Below the pieces are notes generated by a model. It was not told the origin of the DNA. It was given only the letters and a program-made list of their open reading frames with translations, and did not search any database. A stretch of 64,000 bases of DNA, from positions 496,001 to 560,000 of the forward strand of contig NZ_CP096980.1 of the NCBI RefSeq assembly GCF_002006355.2, read 5' to 3'. Source of the stretch: Clostridium felsineum DSM 794 (GTDB lineage Bacteria > Bacillota > Clostridia > Clostridiales > Clostridiaceae). Every line of letters begins with the position of its first letter. The stretch's first letter is position 1. Below, piece after piece: positions 17,468 through 26,711 of the stretch. The translations under genes were made by a program, and so were the position numbers.

Positions 17468-18817
17468 TTGGCTACAGATATGACAGAAGGAAATATACCC
17501 AAACATATAGTTAAGTTTGCTATTCCACTGGTTTTAGGAAATCTTTTTCAACTTACCTATAATGCATCAGATTCAATCATTGTTGGAAGGTTTGTTGGAA
17601 AAAATGCTTTAGCAGCTGTAGGAATAGCGAATCCTATTATGAATATAGTTATGTTTTTTATAGTTGGAATATGTCTTGGAGCCTCTGTTCTTATGAGTGA
17701 ATACTATGGAGCAGGGAATATAAAAAAATTAAGAAGAGAGATTTCTACTACAGTTATAGCAGGATTTATATTTACAATAGTAGTAATTATTTTATGTGTA
17801 ACTTTTACAGAACCTATATTAAGATTAGTAAAAACACCAGAGGTTATAATTCCAGAGGCGGTAATTTATCTCAGAATTATATTTATTAGTCTTATATTTA
17901 CATTTTTGTATAATATATATGCGGCAGCACTTAGGAGCATAGGAGATTCTAAAAATCCACTTTTATTTTTAATGATATCAGCAGTTCTAAATGTGGTAAT
18001 GGACATTATATTTGTAGTGTGGCTAAAAATGGGAGTTGCAGGTTCAGCTATTGCAACATCTATTGCTGAGATGATGTCTTGTGTATTTTGTATTGTATAT
18101 GTATATTTTAAAATACCTATATTAAAATTTTCTCTTAAGGATATGATTCTTGACAGGTCACTTTTAAAGATAACAGTAAATTATAGTTGGGCAACAGCAA
18201 TGCAGCAAACATGCCTTTATATAGGAAAATTCATGGTACAAGGTGCTGTTAACTCATTAGGAGTAGATGCAATTGCTGCATTTAATGCAGTAAACCGAGT
18301 AGATGATTTTGCATTTGCACCAGAACAAAGTATAAGTAACGCTATGACTACATTTTTAGCTCAAAATAGAGGAGCTAAAAAAGTAAGCCGTATAAAAAAA
18401 GGTTTTTATTCAGGTTTAAAGTTGGAAACACTTTATTGGTGTATACTTGTGGGCATAGTGTTTTTTGGAGCTACACCTATAATGAAATTGTTTGTAAATG
18501 CCAATGAAACTAATGTTATAAATACAGGTTCCTATTACCTTAAGTTAATGGCATTTTTCTATTTGCTTCCTAGTTGGACAAATGGTGTGCAAGGATACTT
18601 CAGGGGTATGGGAGATATGAAGGTTACTTTAAGATCCACGTTTGCTCAAATGGTGGGGAGAGTTGGTTTTTCATATATACTAGCGCCTAGAATGGGAATG
18701 GTAGGAATAGCCTTTAGCTGTCTTGGTGGATGGATAGTTATGTTAGCCTATGAAGTACCTTTCTTAATAAAGCATAGAAGAAACTTTAACAATAAAATAG
18801 CAGAGAGTTCAATGTAA
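17468..18817 (+). CDS. MATE-family multidrug efflux transporter
   Basis: About 449 residues with 12 hydrophobic segments in two similar halves (NASDSIIVGRFVG in the first, NRVDDFAFAPEQSISNAMTTFLAQNRGA in the second). Family members export cationic drugs by Na+ or H+ antiport. Several in-frame starts exist. The TTG at 17468 has GGATGGTG 6 nt upstream and gives the usual family N-terminus (ATDMTEGN). ATG at 17456 is the alternative. A terminator follows. Confidence 0.85.
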   Translation: MATDMTEGNIPKHIVKFAIPLVLGNLFQLTYNASDSIIVGRFVGKNALAAVGIANPIMNIVMFFIVGICLGASVLMSEYYGAGNIKKLRREISTTVIAGFIFTIVVIILCVTFTEPILRLVKTPEVIIPEAVIYLRIIFISLIFTFLYNIYAAALRSIGDSKNPLLFLMISAVLNVVMDIIFVVWLKMGVAGSAIATSIAEMMSCVFCIVYVYFKIPILKFSLKDMILDRSLLKITVNYSWATAMQQTCLYIGKFMVQGAVNSLGVDAIAAFNAVNRVDDFAFAPEQSISNAMTTFLAQNRGAKKVSRIKKGFYSGLKLETLYWCILVGIVFFGATPIMKLFVNANETNVINTGSYYLKLMAFFYLLPSWTNGVQGYFRGMGDMKVTLRSTFAQMVGRVGFSYILAPRMGMVGIAFSCLGGWIVMLAYEVPFLIKHRRNFNNKIAESSM

Positions 18818-18831
18818 ACTCATGATTGATA

Positions 18832-18888
18832 AAAACTATGACTAGAATTATGATTATTATATAATCGTAGCTTTGGTCGTAGTTTTTT
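18832..18888 (+). terminator. Terminator after the MATE gene
   Basis: A long imperfect hairpin: AAAACTATGAC pairs with GTCGTAGTTTT (one G-T pair), with an inner stem around TTATGATTAT, followed by seven Ts. Confidence 0.65.
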
Positions 18889-18967
18889 TATTATATAAGG
18901 TTTTAATTTTGTATTTTGGGAAAATATACTAAATATAGAAGTTATATAATGGGAGAGGGTCAATAAA

Positions 18968-19618
18968 TTGATTAAGCTTTATTTGAAATTAGATCAGGGA
19001 ACTCCTCAGTACGTTTGCAGTTCCTGTGGTAATTGTCACAGTACATTTGGGAAAAGTATGTGTAAAATAAAAGATAGAGGGTGTTGCTTTTATTTTCCTA
19101 AGTTTACTCTCTATGAAATTCATAAAATGACGAAGAGTAAAGAAGGATTTAAAACTTTAAAACGTATTGTAAAAAATGAAGGTACGAAAATATATAATTA
19201 TTATATTCATGCAAAAGGATATTTTGACGAGGAAGGCTATGAGAAACACATGGCATCAGAAAATCATTATGATGATGGTGTTCATGATAGGACTATATTT
19301 TTTAGAGCATGTCCATTTATAAAACAAAATGAAGGTTGTACTTTGCCCTTGCAGTATAGAAGCTATGTTTGTAACTTTTTTATATGCGACGAAGTAAAAA
19401 AGGTTTTAGAAAAATCTCATGAATTCTATAATTACGTTAAGGAATGTGAGAGTTATGTAAGATGGATTAAATGGGAAAATGAATCCTTAAGAGGTATACT
19501 GGAGGAGCAAAATATAAATTTAGAGGACAATTTTGAAGGCGTAATTAACCTATTAAAGGATATTCCTCTTGAAAATTTTGAGTTTAGAAAGCTTGAGGAG
19601 ATTGAATTTAAACAATAG
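18968..19618 (+). CDS. Cysteine-rich YkgJ-like protein of unknown function
   Basis: A 216-residue soluble protein. Cysteines cluster in the first third (CSSCGNC, CKIKDRGCCFYFP) and in the middle (CPFIKQNEGCTLPLQYRSYVCNFFIC). The pattern of CxxCxxC, a later CC and a CPFxxx...GCxL...R...C stretch resembles the zinc- or iron-chelating YkgJ/CxxCxxCC family, whose role is unknown. The TTG start lies 8 nt after GGGAGAGGG. The gene stands alone between terminators. Confidence 0.55.
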   Translation: MIKLYLKLDQGTPQYVCSSCGNCHSTFGKSMCKIKDRGCCFYFPKFTLYEIHKMTKSKEGFKTLKRIVKNEGTKIYNYYIHAKGYFDEEGYEKHMASENHYDDGVHDRTIFFRACPFIKQNEGCTLPLQYRSYVCNFFICDEVKKVLEKSHEFYNYVKECESYVRWIKWENESLRGILEEQNINLEDNFEGVINLLKDIPLENFEFRKLEEIEFKQ

Positions 19619-19625
19619 ATTTTAA

Positions 19626-19657
19626 CTAATGGGATTTTACTGAAGAAAGCCCATTAG
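19626..19657. terminator. Convergent terminator
   Basis: CTAATGGG pairs with CCCATTAG, followed by seven Ts. It serves the cysteine-rich gene. The stop codon of the minus-strand DJ-1 gene lies inside the loop. Confidence 0.7.
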
Positions 19658-20227
19658 TTTTTTTACTTTAGTACAGTTATCTTTTGTAGTAAGCATTTCT
19701 AAAAGTGTAAATGCTACATTAAATGCAGTAGAAGGATTGTAGGAGGTTATTATATTTTTGTCTATTACAATTGGTTCATTTCTCATAACTTTTACGCCAA
19801 ATTTGGATAGCTCATCTTGTCTTTTTCCATTGCTTAGATTATAAGTAGTAGCAGTCCGGTCTTTTAATACTCCACTTTTTCCAATTGGAAGGGCACCTAC
19901 ACATACAGAAGCTATTATTTTATTTTTATTATTGAAAGCGCTTATTAAGTTTAAGAAATCTTTATTATAGGCATCGATAAAAAATCCAGCTTCTTCAAAG
20001 CCACCGGGAACTATGAGAGCATCAAAATCATCTACATTAACATTCTCTACTTTAATTTCAGGTAGTACTGTAAAATTCCAAGTACATTTTAGCTTTTCAT
20101 GCATTCCAGCAGTTACTACAAGTGTATTTCCATCACCTTCTAAAAGGTTCCAACCTAGTACATCTGTAAAAACACTGGCTTCTACAGCTTCAAAACCATT
20201 TGCTAATAATAAAAGTATTTTTTTCAT
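19637..20227 (-). CDS. DJ-1/PfpI-family protein
   Basis: A 196-residue flavodoxin-like protein of the DJ-1 superfamily. The conserved Glu is in GFEAVEAS near residue 15 and the reactive Cys in ASVCVGALPIGKSGVL near 108. The family includes protein/nucleic-acid deglycase-type, chaperone and protease-like members. The YajL/ThiJ-like branch is the closest by eye. It is divergent from a LysR regulator, which may control it. Confidence 0.8.
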   Translation of the reverse strand: MKKILLLLANGFEAVEASVFTDVLGWNLLEGDGNTLVVTAGMHEKLKCTWNFTVLPEIKVENVNVDDFDALIVPGGFEEAGFFIDAYNKDFLNLISAFNNKNKIIASVCVGALPIGKSGVLKDRTATTYNLSNGKRQDELSKFGVKVMRNEPIVIDKNIITSYNPSTAFNVAFTLLEMLTTKDNCTKVKKLMGFLQ

Positions 20228-20339
20228 AATAAATCACCTCGTATAAAGTATAAGTCTAAGTTTGTAATCAGTAAAATTGAAATATATGAACTTTATAATC
20301 GGAATATGTGATAACATAAGCATGAGGAGATGAATTAAT

Positions 20340-21197
20340 ATGGAAATAAGACATCTACAAACCTTTGTTTCTGTAGTAGAGAATAATGGGTTTACAAGAG
20401 CAGCAGAGGACTTAGGATACGCTCAATCAACTATTACGGCGCATATTAAAATGCTTGAAGAAGAACTAGGACAATCACTATTTGATCGTCTTGGTAAAAA
20501 AATAGTGATAACAAGTTTTGGAAGAGAACTACTGCCCTATGCTAGAGAAATGCTAAAAATATATAGAGAAATAAATAATATTAGTAAAAATGCAGAAGAG
20601 GTTAAAGGAGAACTAGTAATTGGTGCGGGTGAGTCATTATCAATATATAGACTTGATAAAATACTAAGAAAATACAAAGAAAAATATCCTAAAGTATCTA
20701 TAGTCTTGAAAAACTCAACTTGTAGTGATTTGAGAAAAAGACTCTATAGTGGTGAGTTTGATGTGATATTTACTATTGAACCTAATATTCAAGATGATAA
20801 TCTTGTTATTAAAAAATTAAAGGAAGAAAAAATGGTTATGATATATAGCACTAAGCCTTTAAATAGTGAAAATATAATACTTAGTGAAAAAGGGTGTAGC
20901 TTAAGGAATTCGTTTGAACACTATTTGGAGTTAAATAAAGTAAAATATAAAAATCCTTTGGAAATGTCTAGTATAGAGGCAATTAAAAGATGTGTGATAA
21001 ATGGGCTTGGAGTATCCGTGCTGCCATTATATTCAATCAGGCAGGAACTAAAGAATAATAGTATAAAAGCGAAGGATATGGATGAAGCCTTTGATAAGTA
21101 TTGTTCTAAGATAATTTATCATAAAAATAAAAAAGTGTTTCCTGCTATGGAGAAATTCATAGAAATAGTTTTAGAGGAAGCAAAGAACTGGAATTAA
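20340..21197 (+). CDS. LysR-family transcriptional regulator
   Basis: A 285-residue protein. Its helix-turn-helix (MEIRHLQTFVSVVENNGFTRAAEDL... QSTITAHIKMLEEELG) is followed by an effector domain from about residue 88. The short spacing to the divergent DJ-1 gene (112 nt) makes that gene a likely target. I saw no clean dyad between them. GAGGAG precedes the ATG, and a terminator follows the stop directly. Confidence 0.82.
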   Translation: MEIRHLQTFVSVVENNGFTRAAEDLGYAQSTITAHIKMLEEELGQSLFDRLGKKIVITSFGRELLPYAREMLKIYREINNISKNAEEVKGELVIGAGESLSIYRLDKILRKYKEKYPKVSIVLKNSTCSDLRKRLYSGEFDVIFTIEPNIQDDNLVIKKLKEEKMVMIYSTKPLNSENIILSEKGCSLRNSFEHYLELNKVKYKNPLEMSSIEAIKRCVINGLGVSVLPLYSIRQELKNNSIKAKDMDEAFDKYCSKIIYHKNKKVFPAMEKFIEIVLEEAKNWN

Positions 21198-21229
21198 AAA
21201 AACTTATACCTTTAAGGGTATAAGTTTTT
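21198..21229. terminator. Bidirectional terminator
   Basis: A 13-bp perfect stem (AAAAACTTATACC) with a 6-nt loop between the convergent LysR and homocysteine methyltransferase genes. Confidence 0.8.
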
Positions 21230-21234
21230 TTAGA

Positions 21235-22179
21235 TTAATATTTACTTTTTAAAAGCTCATAGGTTGCCTTAATATCGGCAGGAGTAGTTCTACAACATCC
21301 CCCTATAATATTAGCTCCATTTAAAAACCATTCTTTAGCACTTAAACTAAAAGAGTTACTAGAAGAAGAGCCATGCCAAGTTTTTGTAACTGCATCATAA
21401 TCCTCACCTGAATTTGGATAAACAATTATAGGTTTATCTGAAGTTCTTTTTATTTCTTTTATAAGTGAGTTTATGTATTTAGGGGCTGTGCAGTTTACAC
21501 CAATAGCAGCAACATTACTACATTTGTTTAAAAACTCAGCACATTCAAAAATAGGAGTACCATCACTTATCTCTGTACCATTTCTACAGCTAAAGCTTAT
21601 CCAAACATATGCATCAGAAAATTCTTCAAGTAGTTTAACTATGGCTTTGGCTTCAGTTAAGTTTGGAATAGTTTCACAAGCTAAAATATCAGCTCTAGCT
21701 TCTAATAAAAGTTTAACGTTAGTTCTATGGAAGTCTATAAGTTCTTTTTCTCCAATTTTATAATCTCCTCTGTACTCAGAGCCATCTGCAAGGTAAGCAC
21801 CATAAGGACCTACAGAACCAGCTATAAAAGGTTTTGTTCTATTTACTCTATTTTTAGGATCACTCCAAAATCTATCCCTAGCTTTTTGGGCAATTTTAAC
21901 TGAGTTTTGTATAAGCTTTATTGCTTCTTTTTCACTAAAACCTCTTTGCATAAAGCCTTCGATTGAAGCTTGATAGCTTGAGGTTATTGCAAAATCAGCA
22001 CCAGATACAAAATAGTCATAATGAACCTCTTCTATTATTTCAGGGTTTTTAGCTAAAATTTTAGCTGACCATAAAGAATCATTTAAATCTAAGCCGCGTT
22101 TCTCAAGTTCAGTGGCAAGAGCGCCATCTAAAATAGCCAATGGAAAATTAGTTAGTACTTCTTTAATAGGGTTTACCAT
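21235..22179 (-). CDS. mmuM: Homocysteine S-methyltransferase (MmuM-like)
   Basis: A 314-residue cobalamin-independent methyltransferase with a (beta/alpha)8 barrel. The zinc cysteines are visible in GVNCTAP (near 227) and in the GGCCRTTP pair (near 295). LDGALATELEKRG near the N-terminus is a family hallmark. It transfers methyl from S-methylmethionine (or SAM) to homocysteine, forming methionine. The divergent amino-acid permease is arranged as in the E. coli mmuPM system, so salvage of S-methylmethionine is likely. Confidence 0.83.
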   Translation of the reverse strand: MVNPIKEVLTNFPLAILDGALATELEKRGLDLNDSLWSAKILAKNPEIIEEVHYDYFVSGADFAITSSYQASIEGFMQRGFSEKEAIKLIQNSVKIAQKARDRFWSDPKNRVNRTKPFIAGSVGPYGAYLADGSEYRGDYKIGEKELIDFHRTNVKLLLEARADILACETIPNLTEAKAIVKLLEEFSDAYVWISFSCRNGTEISDGTPIFECAEFLNKCSNVAAIGVNCTAPKYINSLIKEIKRTSDKPIIVYPNSGEDYDAVTKTWHGSSSSNSFSLSAKEWFLNGANIIGGCCRTTPADIKATYELLKSKY

Positions 22180-22196
22180 AAAATACCTCCTTTATT

Positions 22197-22243
22197 ATGA
22201 ATAAATATACTAAATATTATTATATTATATATTGTTTATTCAT
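22197..22243. promoter_or_regulatory. Inverted repeat between mmuM-like and permease genes
   Basis: ATGAATAAA at 22197-22205 and TTTATTCAT at 22235-22243 are exact complements flanking an AT-rich 29-nt stretch with TATAAT-like boxes. A shared regulator may bind here, but an S-box or T-box leader is not present. Confidence 0.4.
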
Positions 22244-22300
22244 GATAGTATGGTAATATATTAAAGTAAATAATTTTAAAACAGATTACGAGGGATTAAA

Positions 22301-23773
22301 ATGACGTCTAAAAAAGAACAAAAGCATGAACTTAAGAGAACGCTGACAGCAAGGCATATGAACATGATAGCAATAGGAGGCTCTGTTGGGACAGGTCTTT
22401 TTTTTGCCAGTGGAAGTGCAATAAGTACAGCAGGACCAGGCGGGGCGCTTCTTGCATATATAATCACAGGAGCACTAATCTACATATTGATGATGTCATT
22501 GGGAGAGATGTCAACATTACTACCAATTTCGGGTTCCTTTGAAACATACGCTACTAGATTTGTAGATCCAGCATTAGGTTTTACTTTAGGGTGGAATTAC
22601 TGGTTTTCTTGGTCTATATGTGTGGCATCAGAATTAGTTGCAGGATCTATTATAGTTAAGTTTTGGTTTCCTCATACTAATACTACTATTTGTAGTATAG
22701 GATTTTTGCTTATAATTTTCATATTAAACATTCTTTCAGCTAAAGCTTATGGGGAAAGTGAATATTGGTTTTCAAGTATTAAGGTTGTAACTATTATTAT
22801 ATTTATTATAATTGGTGTGCTTATGATATTTGGAATTATGGGAAATGACTCACCAGGCTTTCAAAATTGGGTATTATCAGGTGGTGGTCAGAAAGCACCC
22901 TTTGTAGGAGGAATTGCAGCCATTATAAATGTATTTTTAGTTGCAGGCTTCTCATTCTCGGGTACGGAAATAGTTGGACTTGCCGCAGGAGAAACGGAAA
23001 ATCCAGAAGAAAATGTTCCAAAGGCAATTAAGTCCGTTTTCTGGCGTATATTATTATTTTATATTTGCTCAATTATAATTATAGGATTTTTAGTTCCATT
23101 TAATGATAAAAACTTATTAAAATCCGGAGTAAATAATATAGCCTACAGTCCGTTTACAATGGTATTTGCTAAATGTGGAATAGCTTTTGCAGCAAGTGCC
23201 ATGAACGCAGTAATTTTAACTTCAGTACTTTCTTGTGGAAACTCAGGGCTCTATGTGTCTTCACGTATGCTTTATTCTCTTGCAAAAGAAGGAAAAGCTC
23301 CTAAGTTTTTAGCAAAAGTAAACAAGCGTGGCGTACCTATGAATGCGTTATATGTTACAGCAATAGTTGCATCAACAGCATTTTTATCATCACTTATTGG
23401 TGAAGGAAAGGTATACTATCTTTTATACAATGCATCGGGAATAACAGCATTATTTGCATGGCTGGGTATAGGAATTTGTCATTATAGATTTAGAAAAGCT
23501 TATGTGGCTCAAGGTAGAGATTTAAAAGATTTGAAGTTTAAAGCTAAGTTCTATCCTTATGGTCCAATTTTAGCAATAATATTATGTGTAATAATAATAT
23601 TTGGTGCTAACATATGGATTTTTCAGGCTCCAACCTTTAGCTGGTTTGATTTTATAAGTAATTACATCTGTATTCCTATATTTATAGCACTTTATCTAAT
23701 ATATAAGTTTGTTAAAAAGACTAAAGTAGTTCCACTTGAAGAATGTAATTTTGAATATAAAAAGAAAGACTAA
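22301..23773 (+). CDS. mmuP: Amino-acid permease (APC family, likely S-methylmethionine)
   Basis: A 490-residue transporter with 12 predicted helices. The amino-acid permease signature begins at ELKRTLTARHMNMIAIGGSVGTGLF, with SFSGTEIVGLAAGETENPEENVPKA in the middle. Substrate assignment rests on the divergent homocysteine S-methyltransferase, so S-methylmethionine uptake is inferred. Other AAT-family substrates such as lysine or GABA remain possible. A clear terminator follows. Confidence 0.75.
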   Translation: MTSKKEQKHELKRTLTARHMNMIAIGGSVGTGLFFASGSAISTAGPGGALLAYIITGALIYILMMSLGEMSTLLPISGSFETYATRFVDPALGFTLGWNYWFSWSICVASELVAGSIIVKFWFPHTNTTICSIGFLLIIFILNILSAKAYGESEYWFSSIKVVTIIIFIIIGVLMIFGIMGNDSPGFQNWVLSGGGQKAPFVGGIAAIINVFLVAGFSFSGTEIVGLAAGETENPEENVPKAIKSVFWRILLFYICSIIIIGFLVPFNDKNLLKSGVNNIAYSPFTMVFAKCGIAFAASAMNAVILTSVLSCGNSGLYVSSRMLYSLAKEGKAPKFLAKVNKRGVPMNALYVTAIVASTAFLSSLIGEGKVYYLLYNASGITALFAWLGIGICHYRFRKAYVAQGRDLKDLKFKAKFYPYGPILAIILCVIIIFGANIWIFQAPTFSWFDFISNYICIPIFIALYLIYKFVKKTKVVPLEECNFEYKKKD

Positions 23774-23776
23774 TTA

Positions 23777-23805
23777 AAAATGTGAGTTCAATGAACTCAC
23801 ATTTT
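23777..23805. terminator. Terminator after the permease
   Basis: A 13-bp perfect stem (AAAATGTGAGTTC) with a 3-nt loop, then a T-run. Confidence 0.75.
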
Positions 23806-23867
23806 TGCGGTTGGAGGTATGCCAATTTATTATTTATTAAGAAGCATTGCGTTCAATAGTTTTACTA

Positions 23868-24710
23868 TTAATCTAAATTTTTCCATGAAATAATATAGTT
23901 CGTATTCTCTGGAATATCAATTGCAAAATCTGACTGCTTTTCAAAGTTTCCAGTTAATCCAGCTTCTAATGCTGTCTGGTGGAAATGACTTAATGCAATT
24001 CCAAGATCCACTTCTTTTATCATTTTTTCATCTTCATTTGCATTGCCTTTATGTGTTTCAAAGAAGTGATATGAACCTTGTTTTTTCACTATTCTCCAGG
24101 GTTGTGCATTGGTAGCAGAAGGTGCCAGGCGAAGCATTTCCAAAGGCTTTGTGTACATATTTGATTCTTCCTTGGATAATGGTTTTTCAAAGGAATCCTG
24201 AAAGAAAATCTCTTCCCATGCTTTTCGTTTATCCGACTTCATCGTTTTTCTCATAATACTTTCGGTAATGCTCCTTTTGTCTGCTGCATATCCTATTGGA
24301 GAAATTGCTGGAAAAAGTTCATCATCTTTAATATCCATGGCAGTTGTAAATTGCGCTTTGCTAAATGTTGCTGCCAACCAAACAGTTGCAAGTCCCATAT
24401 TTGTAGCATATAAAATCAAATTCTCAAATTGATATCCTGCTGCAATAAGTCCATATTCACTCTTGTCAACGGAAACACCTAAGTATGTCTGTGCACCTTT
24501 AATCACTCCGTATGTGCCTAGCTTTTCTCCATTTGATACTACATCTTTTTCAATTAGGTGAATTCGAACATTTTCACCAAATGGATTTGTAAGTTGATTT
24601 ATTTCTTTTAATAATTTCTCTTTGTCTATTTCTGAAAGCTTTTTAGCTTCATAGCTTCTTACACTTACTCTTTTTTTGATAGTTTCTTCTATAGGAATAT
24701 TAAGTTTCAT
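23868..24710 (-). CDS. TM1586-type nitroreductase-family flavoprotein
   Basis: A 280-residue protein made of two half-nitroreductase units. The first has KKRVSVRSYEAKKL near residue 12 and the GYQFENLILYATNMGLATVWLAATF segment. The second has LRLAPSATNAQPWRIV near 195. This fits the putative TM nitroreductase family, FMN-dependent reductases of unknown substrate. It starts a block (to about 26.7 kb) that looks more GC-rich than the surroundings. Two inverted repeats lie just upstream. Confidence 0.75.
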   Translation of the reverse strand: MKLNIPIEETIKKRVSVRSYEAKKLSEIDKEKLLKEINQLTNPFGENVRIHLIEKDVVSNGEKLGTYGVIKGAQTYLGVSVDKSEYGLIAAGYQFENLILYATNMGLATVWLAATFSKAQFTTAMDIKDDELFPAISPIGYAADKRSITESIMRKTMKSDKRKAWEEIFFQDSFEKPLSKEESNMYTKPLEMLRLAPSATNAQPWRIVKKQGSYHFFETHKGNANEDEKMIKEVDLGIALSHFHQTALEAGLTGNFEKQSDFAIDIPENTNYIISWKNLD

Positions 24711-24738
24711 TCTTTATACCTCACTTTTAATTTATTAA

Positions 24739-24753
24739 GCGTTTGCAAAACGC
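24739..24753. promoter_or_regulatory. Inverted repeat GCGTTT-GCA-AAACGC
   Basis: A perfect 6-bp dyad with a 3-nt centre, 28 nt upstream of the nitroreductase start. It is a candidate operator. Confidence 0.4.
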
Positions 24754-24798
24754 CAGAATGCTTAAATTAGATTATTTTTATATAAATATTTTGTATTT

Positions 24799-24818
24799 AT
24801 GACAGACGCCTATGTCAT
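24799..24818. promoter_or_regulatory. Inverted repeat ATGACA-N8-TGTCAT
   Basis: A perfect 6-bp dyad about 90 nt upstream of the nitroreductase start, in the gap between it and the MDR reductase. It is a candidate regulator site. Confidence 0.4.
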
Positions 24819-24871
24819 GATTTTTATTGAAATTTATCACAAGCTTATAACGAATCTGAAAGGTTTATTCC

Positions 24872-25873
24872 TTAAAATCTGATAACTACTTTACCTTTTG
24901 TATGACCTTGTGCCACAAGATTCAGTGCTTTATTAATGTCTTCAATACGGAATTCTGTAGGATCCACTGCTGGCACAATGTTATTTTTTTCAATGATTTT
25001 GGTAAGTTTTTGTAATTGTGTACCGTCACTGCGAACAAAAATGAAACGATATTGAATACTCTTTTTTTTCGCTTTATTGTCATATTTAGCTCCGACAACA
25101 GCGAAAAGCTTTTGTTTCCAACCTGGGAATCCATGATCAATGGCAAAATGCTTATTAGGACCTGTACGTAAAGAAAGAAGTCGACCGCCTGGTTTTATAG
25201 TGGAAAGTTCATGTTGAAATTCATTTGGACCTAGGGCATCTATCACATAATCTATATCACTAAGCAGTTCCCAATAATTTTCAGTTGTGTAATCGATGTA
25301 TTGGTCTGCACCTATGGCTATTGTCCGCTCTTGTGCCTGCGGATTCCCGCTGACTACTACCTTAAGTCCCATAGCCTTGGCAATAGGAATGGCCATTTGA
25401 CCAAAAGATCCAGAACCACCAGGGATAAATACTGTTTCACCAGCCTTAGCTTCCAATTCTTCATGTAAGCCTTGATAAGCAGTCAATCCAGTTAGAGGTG
25501 CAGCTGCCCCGGTTACAAAATCAAGATTAGACGGTAAATGCCCGATAGCATCTGCACTGATTGCCGCATATTCGGCAAAAGCTCCGATTTTTGTTAATGG
25601 TAAGCGCGAATATATGGCATCTCCCACCTTAAAGCCCTGGACACTTTCACCTATTTTTTCAATCACACCGGTAAGTTCGTTGCCAAGTGTCAAAGGGAAT
25701 TTATAATCCTGTATCAGTTTTACGCTTCCAGTTATAATAAGCATTTCTAATGGATTGACTGCAGCAACTTTAACCTTCACTAAAACATCAGTATCACCAA
25801 TTTCCGGAATTGGAATGTCGTTAATTTCTGCTGTAATTTTTTTTGAATATTTCGTAATCTGTGCTGCTTTCAT
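24872..25873 (-). CDS. NADP-dependent MDR oxidoreductase (quinone/enone reductase-like)
   Basis: A 333-residue zinc-free medium-chain dehydrogenase. The GroES-like N-terminal half (AAVNPLEMLIITGSVKL, GNELTGVIEKIGE) is followed by the NADPH site GGSGSFGQMAIPIAKAMG near 155. The HGFPGWKQKLFAVVGAKYDNKAKKK insertion is typical of YogA-like members. They reduce quinones or alpha,beta-enones. The gene sits downstream of a TetR gene, with a dyad in the 215-nt gap. Its codon and base use look more GC-rich than the chromosome around it. Confidence 0.8.
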   Translation of the reverse strand: MKAAQITKYSKKITAEINDIPIPEIGDTDVLVKVKVAAVNPLEMLIITGSVKLIQDYKFPLTLGNELTGVIEKIGESVQGFKVGDAIYSRLPLTKIGAFAEYAAISADAIGHLPSNLDFVTGAAAPLTGLTAYQGLHEELEAKAGETVFIPGGSGSFGQMAIPIAKAMGLKVVVSGNPQAQERTIAIGADQYIDYTTENYWELLSDIDYVIDALGPNEFQHELSTIKPGGRLLSLRTGPNKHFAIDHGFPGWKQKLFAVVGAKYDNKAKKKSIQYRFIFVRSDGTQLQKLTKIIEKNNIVPAVDPTEFRIEDINKALNLVAQGHTKGKVVIRF

Positions 25874-26056
25874 GATGAATACCCTCCTATCGCTTTATTT
25901 ATTAAAGATACATTCTGTTTCAATTTCAACGCATTTTGTGCATGAAATATATTCTCCAGGTCTTCTGTGGGCGGCTGCTCAGCGGTCAATAAGCTTGGTT
26001 ATCTAATTAATGACCTGCAGGGATAAGTTTATTTTACAGAATTTATATTTATATTC

Positions 26057-26072
26057 TAGAATGAACGTTCTA
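26057..26072. promoter_or_regulatory. TetR operator upstream of the MDR reductase
   Basis: TAGAA and TTCTA arms flank a region holding the perfect palindrome GAACGTTC (26063-26070). On the minus strand this reads TAGAACGTTC, and the same nonamer TAGAACGTT recurs upstream of the TetR gene at 26702. Confidence 0.5.
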
Positions 26073-26088
26073 ATTTGCGTAAAAAAAA

Positions 26089-26667
26089 TTAGTCACTTAA
26101 CAAATTTAGAAAAAAATTTTCAATACGATGCATTTTTTCTTTACTTGCCGACGTTCTTACGAGTACACGTAACCCAAGTAGTGTATTGTGTAAAATTTCG
26201 CCTAAAATTTCTGCATCATAATTGCTGGAGAACTCACCTGCCTCCTGTCCTTCCCGTACAATCCTAGCTATAAAATCTTCTACTTTTTTGAACGATTCTG
26301 ATGTCTTTTCCTCTACCTCTTTATCCCAGGGGCCCATCTCAGTTGCTGCATTTACAAACAGACATCCCCAATGTTTATCCTTATTTCCTTCAATAATGTA
26401 ATCAAATATATATTGAATAGTCTGATACGCAGTTTTTGATTTCAGTTTTTCAGCGTTTAGTTTGTCTGTACTATATTTTGCGTAGCGGTCGATCACTTTT
26501 AGATATAGTGAATGCTTATCACCAAAGGTATCATATAAGCTTTTGCGATGTATTCCCATATGCTTTACAAGATCATTCATAGAAGTTTTTTCATAACCTT
26601 GCATCCAAAATAATTCCATGGCTCTTTGCAAAACTTCATTTTCTTCAAATTCTTTACTTCGTCCCAT
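26089..26667 (-). CDS. TetR-family transcriptional regulator
   Basis: A 192-residue protein. The helix-turn-helix (QGYEKTSMNDLVKHMGIHRKSLYDTFGDKHSLYLKVIDRY) is the TetR signature, and the C-terminal domain resembles the YezE/AcrR-type ligand domain. It lies upstream of the MDR reductase in the same direction. Copies of TAGAACGTT occur before this gene and before the reductase, which suggests it represses both, probably in response to an electrophile or quinone. Confidence 0.8.
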   Translation of the reverse strand: MGRSKEFEENEVLQRAMELFWMQGYEKTSMNDLVKHMGIHRKSLYDTFGDKHSLYLKVIDRYAKYSTDKLNAEKLKSKTAYQTIQYIFDYIIEGNKDKHWGCLFVNAATEMGPWDKEVEEKTSESFKKVEDFIARIVREGQEAGEFSSNYDAEILGEILHNTLLGLRVLVRTSASKEKMHRIENFFLNLLSD

Positions 26668-26701
26668 TGCATTTCCTCCTATGATAGTATACTAGCATTT
26701 C

Positions 26702-26711
26702 TAGAACGTTT
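26702..26711. promoter_or_regulatory. Second TAGAACGTT site upstream of the TetR gene
   Basis: TAGAACGTTT lies 35 nt upstream of the TetR start and shares nine bases with the minus-strand reading of the dyad at 26057-26072. It would support autoregulation. Confidence 0.4.

Noticed and set aside
22180..22300. S-box or T-box riboswitch between the methionine genes
   Set aside because: The gap is only about 120 nt, AT-rich, and shows neither the S-box core nor a T-box sequence.
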